From Desulfobacterales bacterium (lineage in GTDB: Bacteria > Desulfobacterota > Desulfobacteria > Desulfobacterales > DAOWNP01): a stretch of 6,190 nt of DNA. The notes under the pieces were generated by a model. It had not been told where the DNA came from and ran no database searches. It saw only the letters and a program-made list of their open reading frames with translations. Both the position numbers and the translations under genes were made by a program. Positions 1-6,190 of this stretch are shown piece by piece. Positions within the stretch are counted from its first letter, which is position 1, and every line of letters starts with the position of its first letter. The stretch covers positions 1-6,190 of the forward strand of contig JASFBI010000128.1 of the NCBI GenBank assembly GCA_030149595.1, read 5' to 3'.

Positions 1-1
1 A

Positions 2-2047
2 AGCCTTAATAATGAAGGGGCTTGGCCATGGCCAAGATCAAAAATTGCATTCCTTATTAATAAACTCTCTGATGCCGGAGCAAAGGTAATTGCTTTTGAT
101 ATTGGCTTTTTCGAACCATCAAATAAAACACTATTGTATAATATTGATAAAATAAAGGAAAAAGCAAAACTACTGGGTATAAAAAACCAGACCTTTATAA
201 AATATTTAAACAATTTAAAAAACAGTGCAACATTTGATAAAAATCTTGCAAAAGCAGTAATAAAATCCCGTGCAAAAATAGTACTCGGCTATTTTTTCTA
301 TTTAAACAGACATGATAAAAACCAGGCAGTACCAAAGGCTGACCTGGAAAATATTATCAGCTCACAATACAAGTTTGTGCATTTTAAAACAAAAAATCCC
401 GACAACATATATTTTTTAACTTCTAACTCTGTGGAATCAAATATTAAAGAGATATCATCAAAAACTGACTTTTCAGGTTATTTTAATATAATCCCCGATA
501 TAGATGGAGTAATAAGACGTATTCCCAGTGTAATTAAATTTAAGGACAGCCTCTATTCACCTTTATCTCTATCTGCTGTTTCAGCATATTTTAATCAGTC
601 ATTAGAAGTCAAAATCCAGGACTTTGGCATAACAAAAATCATAATTGGAAATAGAGAGATACCAACAGATGAAGTAGGACAAATAATGGTAAATTATATA
701 GGAGACGAGAAAAGCTTCCCCCATATATCCATAACAGATATTTTAAACAATAAAACTGACAGTAAAATTTTTAAAGATAAAGTAGTCTTAATAGGAGCTA
801 CTGCCACCGGAATTTACGACCTTAGGGCAACACCTTTTTCAAAAGTTTATCCAGGACTTGAAATTCATGCAAATGTAATAGAGAGTGTATTAAAACAAAA
901 TTTCCTGTTTATGCCAAAATGGGCATCTTTTTTTGATATTACAGCTATTATATGCCTTTGCATGATCCTTGCTCTATCCATTCCTATAATTTCAGCCTTT
1001 AAAGGTATTATAATAGCAATTTCTCTTTTTGGAGGATATATTGTTTTTTGCCAGTTTATTTTTTCACAATATGGAATAATCCTAAATATGGTTTACCCGC
1101 TTACCTTTTTTTTACTGACTTACCTCGTCATAACCATTGAAAAATACGTAATAGAGGAAAACCAGAAAAAATTCATTAAAAACGCTTTTTCCACTTATCT
1201 TGCACCAGCAGTTGTAAAAAAAATTACAGAATCAAATCAGATGCTGCAGCTTGGGGGGGAAAACAGAAACATTACTGCTTTTTTTTCAGACCTGCAGGGA
1301 TTTACAGGAATTTCAGAAAAACTTACTCCTGTTGAGCTTGTTGACCTTTTAAATGAATTTTTAACAGAAATGACAGATATAATCCTGCTGCATGAAGGAA
1401 CTGTAGATAAATTTGAAGGAGATGCCATAATAGCTTTTTTTGGAGCTCCAAATTTTTTGGAAAACCATGCAAAAACAACTGTTACTGCCAGCTTGCAAAT
1501 GCAGATAAAGTTAAAAAATCTTAGAAAAAAATGGGCAAAAGAAAACAGACCATTATTAAAAATGAGGATAGGTCTTTGTTCCGGCACAGCTGTTGTCGGT
1601 AACATGGGTTCTAAAACCAGAATGGATTATACAATGATGGGAGATACTGTAAATACAGCTGCAAGGCTTGAAGGAGTTAATAAAATTTACGGAACTTATA
1701 TTTTAATTTGTGAATCCACATACAAAGCTTCAAAAGACAAAATTAATGCCAGAAAAATTGATTATATTAATGTTGTTGGAAAAAAAGAACCTGTCAATAT
1801 TTACGAACCCACAGGTTTTACAGGAGAAACAGATGACAACATCCTTAAAACATCCATGGAATATGAAAAAGGCTTTTGCATGTATCAGGAGAAAAACTGG
1901 AAAAAAGCAATTGAGTAATTTAACATGGCTATTAAAATAACACCCGGTGACGGACCGAGCGGTACAATGATTTTAAGATGCAAAGAGTATATGCTGAATC
2001 CTCCAAAAGATTCATGGGATGGTTCTTTTTCCATGAAAACAAAATAA
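2..2047 (+). CDS. CHASE2-domain adenylate cyclase (5'-partial, interrupted by one in-frame TAA)
   Basis: Class III cyclase expected to make cAMP from ATP at the inner membrane, with a periplasmic CHASE2 sensor. The frame is open to the left edge, so the start is outside; the TTG at 134 lies inside CHASE2 and is not a start. Counting from the codon at base 2, CHASE2 spans about 1-305 (WPWPRSKIA near the N-terminus, later KVVLIGATATGIYD). Three membrane segments lie near 307-330, 335-354 and 357-379, and the cyclase domain covers about 420-604. The metal aspartates are Asp430 (FFSDLQGFT) and Asp474 (KFEGD). Lys471 and Asp548 (MGDTVN) fit adenine selectivity, and Asn551 and Arg555 are the transition-state residues, so catalysis looks intact. 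A TPR-like tail follows. Codon 639 is TAA, but the same frame continues FNMAIKITPGDGPSG and ends naturally at 2045-2047. A strict reading stops at 1918 and loses about 42 residues. Sixteen bases separate it from the SpoIID gene, so they are probably cotranscribed. The family call is confident; the signal sensed is unknown. Confidence 0.92.
1916..1918 (+). other. In-frame TAA inside the cyclase gene (probable former CAA Gln codon)
   Basis: The TAA follows KNWKKAIE and precedes FNMAIKITPG in the same frame, with no insertion or deletion. The expected helix in this TPR-like tail reads AIEQFNMAI, so a glutamine CAA with one C-to-T change explains the stop. The continuation runs 42 more codons to TAA at 2045-2047 and ends in a Trp-Asp-Gly containing tail that I recall as typical of this cyclase family. 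The catalytic domain lies wholly upstream, so a truncated product could still be active. Confidence 0.85.
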
Positions 2048-2063
2048 AAGAAAGTTTATTTCT

Positions 2064-3650
2064 ATGTCAGCAAATCAAAACAGCAGTATAAAATCCTTAC
2101 TACTTTTTAGTGTATGCAGTTTAATATTTTTTTTATTTTCAAACTGTTCTGCATGGGCATAATATAACGATAAAAACGGTTTTACCAAAGCAGCCAAATT
2201 ATTGAACAGTGGCAAATATCCTGAATCAATAGGAATGTATAAAGAGATCATTGCAAATTCAACAAATAAAAACAACAGAGCAAGAGCTCTTCTTTTTACA
2301 GCCAACACATACAGTCTGTACCTTGACCAGCAAAAAACAGCATTACAAAAATATAATGAACTAATAAAAAAGTATTCGGGTACTTTTTCTGAACAAGATG
2401 CTATTTTTAACTGCGGAATGATTTACTTTGAACAAAATAATTATGTTAAGGCATATGAATATTTTACAAATTACAAAAAAAAATTCCCTGAAGGAATGCG
2501 GTTTCAGTCAGCACTTGTTTGGGCAGATAGTTCAAAAAGCCTTATAAATACAAAAACAGAACAAAAAGTTCAACCTGAAAAACTCTATGTAGATAACACT
2601 TCTATCAGAGTATTAATAGTAAAAAACAGTAAGTATATTAATTTAGATTCCACAAAACCAATAAAAGTGATATCATCAAATTCAGGTCAGATTTTATATC
2701 ATAATAAAGGACATGTTAATATCAGTTTACAAAAAAACACTCTTTTTATAAACAGTATTAGAGTAAACTTAAAAGGCAGACTGTATCTATCCTCTGCCTC
2801 TTTTTCAATAAAAGTAAATAACAAAGCATACAGAGGCTTTTTCTCCATAGATGTTAAGCCATCAGGTATTGATTTTGTTAATCATGTAGATGTGGAACAG
2901 TATCTTTTAGGAGTAATTCCAAAAGAGATGCCTTATACATGGCCGATGCAGGCTCTTATGGCTCAAGCTGTTGCTGCCAGAACCTATGCCCTTTATGTAA
3001 AAGAAAAAAGTTCTGATAAACCATATGATATTGAAGCCACCGTAGCATCTCAGGTATACGGGGGGTATGATGCAGAAAAAAAAGAGACAAGCAGCGCTGT
3101 AAAAGCTACAGCAGGAGAAGTACTTACCTGTAACAGACGATTGATTATTGCCTATTTTCATTCACACAGCGGAGGATATACAGAAGATCCAAAAAATGTA
3201 TGGAGTGCCAATGTTCCATATTTAAACAGCATTCCTGATAGATTCAGCATCAACTCTTCTAAAAGAGACTGGGACTGCTTTTTTACATATTTAGAGATAG
3301 AGGGTAAACTTAAAAAGGCAAATTATGATTTTGGTAAAATAGACACCTTGACATATCAAGGGAGATCCAAATCAGGCAGAATTTTAAATATAAAGCTTTT
3401 AACTGACAAAGGGGCTTCTGTTATATCAGGTAATAATTTCAGGATTGCTTTAGGAAGCTCAAGATTAAAAAGCACCATGTTTTCTATGAGTAAACTAAAA
3501 ACAGGAATATTATTTAAAGGAAAAGGTTATGGACATGGTGTTGGAATGAGCCAGTGGGGCGCATTAAATATGAGCAGAACCAAATATTTATATAAACAGA
3601 TATTAAAATACTATTATCAAAAAGCCGAACTAACGAAATTATCAAGTTAA
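2064..3650 (+). CDS. SpoIID/LytB-domain protein with TPR-like N-terminus (interrupted by in-frame TAA after the signal peptide)
   Basis: SpoIID-family proteins are lytic transglycosylases that cut glycan strands stripped of stem peptides; this is a homologue in a probable non-sporulator. Translation from ATG 2064 gives a Sec signal peptide with a hydrophobic core (SLLLFSVCSLIFFLF) and a CSAWA cleavage site. Codon 33 is TAA (2160-2162), and the frame then continues as YNDKNGFTKAAKLL. If the TAA is read as one residue, the protein is 528 aa. TPR-like repeats cover about 35-155 and the SpoIID domain about 255-515. Visible hallmarks are GVIPKEMP (Glu288, aligned with the catalytic Glu of the family), AVAARTYAL, YFHSHSGGYTED and the C-terminal GYGHGVGMSQWGA. 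The only downstream restart is TTG 2202, which has no Shine-Dalgarno sequence and would give a 482-aa protein without a signal, so I prefer ATG 2064 despite its weak upstream AAGAAAG. The gene ends 16 bases before the amidase gene. Domain call is firm; whether the gene is functional is uncertain. Confidence 0.88.
2160..2162 (+). other. In-frame TAA at the signal-peptide junction of the SpoIID gene (probable former CAA)
   Basis: This TAA sits exactly after an Ala-Trp-Ala signal peptidase I site, at the +1 position of the mature protein, where glutamine is common. The frame from ATG 2064 is the same as the long downstream SpoIID frame, so no frameshift is needed. A single C-to-T change of CAA explains it. 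Read strictly, translation from ATG 2064 ends after 32 residues and the SpoIID domain loses export. Confidence 0.85.
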
Positions 3651-3656
3651 AAAAAC

Positions 3657-3662
3657 AAGGGG
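3657..3662 (+). promoter_or_regulatory. Ribosome binding site of the amidase gene
   Basis: AAGGGG lies four bases before ATG 3667, inside the 16-base gap after the SpoIID stop. The spacing is short but the match is good, and it supports this start, which also places the twin arginine at residues 3-4. Confidence 0.6.
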
Positions 3663-3666
3663 TTTT

Positions 3667-4776
3667 ATGGATAGAAGAGCATTTATAAAATATGGTATTT
3701 TTGGTGCTGTATCTTCATACGGCCTGATAGCGATTCCTGGCCTGACTTTTGGAGAAACTGTATTTGATTTATCTATTTCAGGTCAAAATTTTATACAGAA
3801 AAAACAATTTATAAAGGCTGTAGCTGTTTTAGAAAAAGCAGTTACTATTGATCCTGAAAATGACTGGGCTTTTGGACTTCTCGGAAGAGCATACAATGGG
3901 CTTGGTAAAAAAAGAGAAGCTGTTACAGCCTTTAACAGTGCTGTAAAAATAAACCCCAATGATACTTTCTCCAGAATGATGGCAGAAATATTGTCGCAAA
4001 AACCTCTTCCTCCTGCCAAAAAAACAGAAAAAGCCATGACTCCTCTTGAAAAAGAAGCGATTAAAGAAGAAAAGGAGATGCTTTCAAAAATAAAATCTGT
4101 AAAAGGACTTGATTATAAAGTAAACAGAGTAGTTATTGATGCAGGACACGGGGGTTTTGATCCTGGAGCCATAGGAAAAAACGGACTAAAAGAAAAAGAT
4201 GTAAATCTTGATATTGCATTAAAATTGCATAAAAGACTTAAATCAAGTCCTGTTAAATCTTTTCTGACAAGAACAGGTGATTATTATGTACCTTTAAGTG
4301 CAAGAACAGTAACAGCTAACCAGTATAAAGCAGACCTTCTTGTAAGCATACATATCAACGCAAACAAAAACCCAAAACCACATGGTGCAGAAACATATTT
4401 TTGCTCTGAAAAAGCCTCCAGTAAAGAAGCTCAAAAAGTTGCTGCATATGAAAACTCTGTATTGAAATTTGATACTCCATACAAGAAAAAAGCAGGATAT
4501 ATTGATATTGAAGATATTTTATTTAAATTTGAACAAAAACTCAATTGGAGAGAGAGTGACCAGCTGGCAAATCAATTTCAAAATAAATTTAAAAAATTTC
4601 TTCCTTTCAAAAGCAGAGGAGTTCATTCAGCAAATTTTTATGTGCTGCGTCGTGCCCAAATGCCATCTGTACTTCTTGAAATGGGTTTTATTTCAAACAG
4701 TGCAAATGAGGCAAAACTATCTCAACCTGTTTTTAGAGATAAAATAGCAAAAGCCATTGCAAAAGGACTCATATAA
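3667..4776 (+). CDS. N-acetylmuramoyl-L-alanine amidase (Amidase_3) with TPR repeats and Tat-like signal
   Basis: Zinc amidase that cleaves the bond between N-acetylmuramic acid and L-alanine, removing stem peptides from peptidoglycan in the periplasm. The 369-aa protein starts MDRRAFIKYG, a Tat-like twin-arginine motif followed by a modest hydrophobic stretch to about residue 29, with no clear AxA site. Two TPRs span about 33-100 (AVAVLEKAVTIDPEN; AVTAFNSAVKINPND). A charged linker of about 105-150 leads to the Amidase_3 domain, about 153-369. The expected zinc ligands are His161 (DAGHGGFDPG), Glu176 (LKEKDVNLD) and His229 (VSIHINANK), with catalytic Glu338 (LLEMGFISN); all are present. An insert of about 240-320, containing DILFKFEQ, sits where AmiA/B/C-type enzymes carry their regulatory segment. 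That could mean activator control, but this is inference. The stop overlaps the next start by one base, suggesting coupled translation. It resembles AmiC-type amidases, but no ortholog name can be assigned. Confidence 0.93.
   Translation: MDRRAFIKYGIFGAVSSYGLIAIPGLTFGETVFDLSISGQNFIQKKQFIKAVAVLEKAVTIDPENDWAFGLLGRAYNGLGKKREAVTAFNSAVKINPNDTFSRMMAEILSQKPLPPAKKTEKAMTPLEKEAIKEEKEMLSKIKSVKGLDYKVNRVVIDAGHGGFDPGAIGKNGLKEKDVNLDIALKLHKRLKSSPVKSFLTRTGDYYVPLSARTVTANQYKADLLVSIHINANKNPKPHGAETYFCSEKASSKEAQKVAAYENSVLKFDTPYKKKAGYIDIEDILFKFEQKLNWRESDQLANQFQNKFKKFLPFKSRGVHSANFYVLRRAQMPSVLLEMGFISNSANEAKLSQPVFRDKIAKAIAKGLI
4763..4767 (+). promoter_or_regulatory. Ribosome binding site of the TPR gene, inside the amidase 3' end
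   Basis: AAGGA lies eight bases before ATG 4776, within the last amidase codons. With the TAATG stop/start overlap this supports ATG 4776 as the true start and translational coupling of the two genes. Confidence 0.6.
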
Positions 4777-5651
4777 TGAAGAAACAGACAGAGATCAAAT
4801 ACAAAAACCAGCTGTTTTTTTTATTTGCAATATTTTTAACAGTTTTTTTTCAAACAAACTCCCATGCTAATCAAAACAATGTAAATACTCTTATTTTCGA
4901 AGGCTGTGATTTTCACTACAAAGGAGATCTATCACAGGCCATGGAGAAATTTCATGCAGCATTAAAGCTTAATCCAGATAATGAGTATGCTTTAAATCAG
5001 GCAGGAATAATCTATACAAAAAAAAAGGAGTATAAAAAAGCTTTTAACACTTTTTTAAAAGTCTCTAAAATTGATGAAAAAAACACCTATGCTCTTTTAT
5101 GGCTTGGTATACTCTATCTTGTAGAGGGAAACATGAATAACGCCTATGAGCAATTTAATAAAATTATATCCATTGACCCATCCAATGCAGATGCTTACTA
5201 TTTTATAGGTTCCATATATAATTTCAGACACAATACAGCAATGGCCATAAAATATTTAAAAAAAGCAAGGGATGCTGATTCTCTTGAAGCAGACACTCAT
5301 TTTCGTCTTGCAAAAGCATTTCATAACGTAGATATGACAGCAAACGCTATGCTGGAATATCAAAGAACCCTTGCTATAAACCAGAATTATACAAAAGCCA
5401 TAAATCAGATAGGATGGATATATTATAATCAGAATAATATTGATAAAGCCATAAAACAGTGGAAAAAAACTTTAAAAATAAATAATCGTGACAGAAATGC
5501 TGTTTTAAATATAGCAAAAGCTTATAATCAGCTTGCTTTTCAGGAACTTAAAAAAAAACGGATTAATAATGCGAAAAAACAGTGGAAAAAAACTTTAAAA
5601 ATAAATCCGGGAAATAAAGCAGCAAAATATTATTTGAAAAAATATAAATAG
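4776..5651 (+). CDS. Exported tetratricopeptide-repeat protein
   Basis: A 291-aa protein with a basic N-terminus, a hydrophobic core (LFFLFAIFLTVFF, about 13-25) and a likely signal peptidase I site after NSHA (about residue 31); no lipobox cysteine is seen. The rest is about seven tandem TPR units, roughly 37-70, 71-104, 105-138, 139-171, 172-205, 206-239 and 240-280. They show the usual A..F...L.I.P.N pattern, for example AMEKFHAALKLNPDN and AYEQFNKIISIDPSN. No catalytic domain is visible. TPR arrays bind partner proteins, so a scaffold or adaptor for the neighbouring peptidoglycan enzymes is plausible, but only from operon position. The last two units share a run of ten identical residues (KQWKKTLKIN) encoded by an exact 31-base repeat. 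The gene ends in TAG followed directly by TAA and is the last of the four closely spaced genes. Confidence 0.88.
   Translation: MKKQTEIKYKNQLFFLFAIFLTVFFQTNSHANQNNVNTLIFEGCDFHYKGDLSQAMEKFHAALKLNPDNEYALNQAGIIYTKKKEYKKAFNTFLKVSKIDEKNTYALLWLGILYLVEGNMNNAYEQFNKIISIDPSNADAYYFIGSIYNFRHNTAMAIKYLKKARDADSLEADTHFRLAKAFHNVDMTANAMLEYQRTLAINQNYTKAINQIGWIYYNQNNIDKAIKQWKKTLKINNRDRNAVLNIAKAYNQLAFQELKKKRINNAKKQWKKTLKINPGNKAAKYYLKKYK
5453..5606 (+). repeat. Exact 31-base direct repeat within the TPR gene
   Basis: The copies are 5453-5483 and 5576-5606, 123 bases (41 codons) apart and in the same reading frame; each encodes KQWKKTLKIN at the end of a TPR unit. Identity through synonymous positions suggests recent duplication or gene conversion between adjacent repeats. 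The A-rich composition (A7 inside each copy) makes some identity easier by chance. Confidence 0.85.
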
Positions 5652-5765
5652 TAAAAAGGTGCAGGTTTATTTTAAAATCATGTCATCCGCCTTAAAAACA
5701 ACTATGAAAGATTGATTATACAGTTAGAAATTTTGACTTAATTATTATCTAAAAGGAGAATAAAC
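5652..5765 (+). promoter_or_regulatory. Intergenic region with possible weak promoter for the LPP20-family gene
   Basis: This 114-base gap is the only sizeable non-coding stretch in the window. It is A+T-rich and holds a possible -10 element TATACA at 5717-5722 and TTGACT at 5733-5738, but I found no well-spaced -35/-10 pair. No strong hairpin with a T-run follows the TPR gene, so readthrough from the operon is possible. The longest ATG-initiated frame seen here is 11 codons and is not credible as a gene. Confidence 0.25.
5753..5758 (+). promoter_or_regulatory. Ribosome binding site of the LPP20-family gene
   Basis: AAGGAG, the best Shine-Dalgarno match in the window, lies seven bases before ATG 5766. 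It fixes the start, which is followed directly by a typical signal peptide. Confidence 0.75.
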
Positions 5766-6190
5766 ATGAAGAAAAAATCACTGTTTTTGTATCTGTTATC
5801 AATAGTTTTTTTATTTCCAGCATTGGGACACTCCCAGCAATGGCAGGAGATAGTTGAACAACTTGGAAAAGGAAATATAAACTGGACAAAAGGTGTTGTT
5901 CAAGCCACAGGCATCGGTGTACCGCCCGAAAGGTTTTACGGAAAGCCACAGGCCCGTCCCATGGCTTTAAGAGCAGCTCAATTAGATGCCTACCGTAATC
6001 TTCTCGAAATAACCCAGGGCGTCAGAATTAATTCTGAAACAACAGTGAAAAACTATGTGACTGAAAATGATGTAATCATGTCTAAAGTTAGAGGACTTGT
6101 TAAAGGTGCCCATATAGTTAAACAGGACTACATGTCTGACGGAACAGTAGAAGTTATTTTAGAAATGACTCTAAAAGGTGAATTTACGCG
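5766..6190 (+). CDS. LPP20-family exported protein (3'-partial)
   Basis: The frame is open from ATG 5766 to the right edge, giving 141 complete codons. The N-terminus is a classical signal peptide (MKKKSLFLYLLSIVFLFPALG, cut after about HS|QQ). No lipobox cysteine is present, so this member is probably a soluble periplasmic protein or is attached some other way, despite the lipoprotein family name. The segment RPMALRAAQLDAYRNLLE (about residues 63-80) followed by GVRINSETTV and VRGLVKGAHIV matches the LPP20-like pattern seen in Desulfobacterota envelope proteins. Molecular function is not known for the family. A strong Shine-Dalgarno sequence and a 114-base upstream gap suggest separate expression from the peptidoglycan operon, though the strand is shared. 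The C-terminal part is cut off, so full length and any second domain cannot be judged. Confidence 0.75.
   Translation, partial: MKKKSLFLYLLSIVFLFPALGHSQQWQEIVEQLGKGNINWTKGVVQATGIGVPPERFYGKPQARPMALRAAQLDAYRNLLEITQGVRINSETTVKNYVTENDVIMSKVRGLVKGAHIVKQDYMSDGTVEVILEMTLKGEFT

Noticed and set aside
21..36. Perfect 16-base palindrome CTTGGCCATGGCCAAG as an operator site
   Set aside because: It lies within coding sequence and is explained by the WPWP motif, because the codon pair TGGCCA is itself palindromic and is repeated.
134..136. TTG as the start of the cyclase gene
   Set aside because: The frame is open to base 2 and the upstream codons encode the conserved start of CHASE2 (WPWPRSKIA, AGAKVIAFDIGF); there is no Shine-Dalgarno sequence before the TTG.
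1237..1605. Minus-strand open frame opposite the cyclase domain
   Set aside because: It is antisense to a clear catalytic domain and its translation shows no recognisable family; the same applies to the minus-strand frames at 2075-2308, 2907-3161, 3783-4037 and 5749-5949.
1916..2162. Frameshift or selenocysteine/pyrrolysine recoding at the two internal stops
   Set aside because: The frame is unchanged on both sides, so no shift is involved; both codons are TAA, while selenocysteine uses TGA and pyrrolysine TAG.
2202..2204. TTG as the start of the SpoIID gene
   Set aside because: It lies inside a TPR-like helix and lacks a Shine-Dalgarno sequence. The same frame upstream has a complete signal peptide from ATG 2064, broken only by one TAA.
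4469..4747. Plus-strand 92-codon frame inside the amidase gene
   Set aside because: It overlaps the amidase catalytic region in another frame, lacks a ribosome binding site and has composition typical of out-of-frame A+T-rich DNA. The frame at 1710-1940 is rejected for the same reason.
5453..5606. Repeat pair as a CRISPR or mobile-element trace
   Set aside because: There are only two copies, in frame within a TPR gene, and they encode equivalent TPR positions.
5652..5700. Rho-independent terminator after the TPR gene
   Set aside because: No stable G+C stem followed by a T-run could be drawn; the AAGGTG/CGCCTT near-complement is weak and has no T tract after it.

Overview
This window is A+T-rich and holds a compact run of same-strand (+) genes for a Gram-negative cell envelope. 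A CHASE2-type adenylate cyclase, a SpoIID/LytB-like protein, a TPR-bearing amidase, a TPR protein and an LPP20-family protein, together with low G+C, suggest a low-GC member of the Desulfobacterota (Desulfobacterales-like). That placement is an inference from gene content, not from a marker gene.

Layout. Bases 2-2047 hold most of a membrane-bound class III adenylate cyclase with an N-terminal CHASE2 sensor; its 5' end lies outside the window. Sixteen bases later comes a SpoIID-domain gene (2064-3650) with a Sec signal peptide and N-terminal TPR-like repeats. After another 16 bases comes an Amidase_3 N-acetylmuramoyl-L-alanine amidase (3667-4776) with a Tat-like signal and two TPRs. Its stop codon overlaps by one base the start of an exported all-TPR protein (4776-5651). 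These four genes look like one operon. A 114-base gap, the longest non-coding stretch here, separates them from an LPP20-family exported protein (5766 to the right edge, 3'-truncated) that has its own strong Shine-Dalgarno sequence.

The most striking observation is that the first two genes are each interrupted by a single in-frame TAA with no frameshift: 1916-1918 in the cyclase and 2160-2162 in the SpoIID gene. In both cases the reading frame continues directly into family-consistent sequence. In the cyclase this is the conserved C-terminal tail. In the SpoIID gene it is the mature protein, directly after a signal-peptidase site. Both sites are most simply read as glutamine CAA changed to TAA. 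A naive ORF reading therefore clips the cyclase C-terminus and removes the SpoIID start codon and signal peptide. Whether these are real nonsense mutations, sequence errors, suppressed stops or something more unusual cannot be settled from this window.

Working together (inference): the amidase would strip stem peptides from peptidoglycan in the periplasm, and the SpoIID-like protein could cleave the resulting denuded glycan strands. The TPR modules could scaffold the enzymes, and the CHASE2 cyclase could couple an envelope signal to cAMP. I see no RNA genes, CRISPR array, mobile element or convincing terminator.
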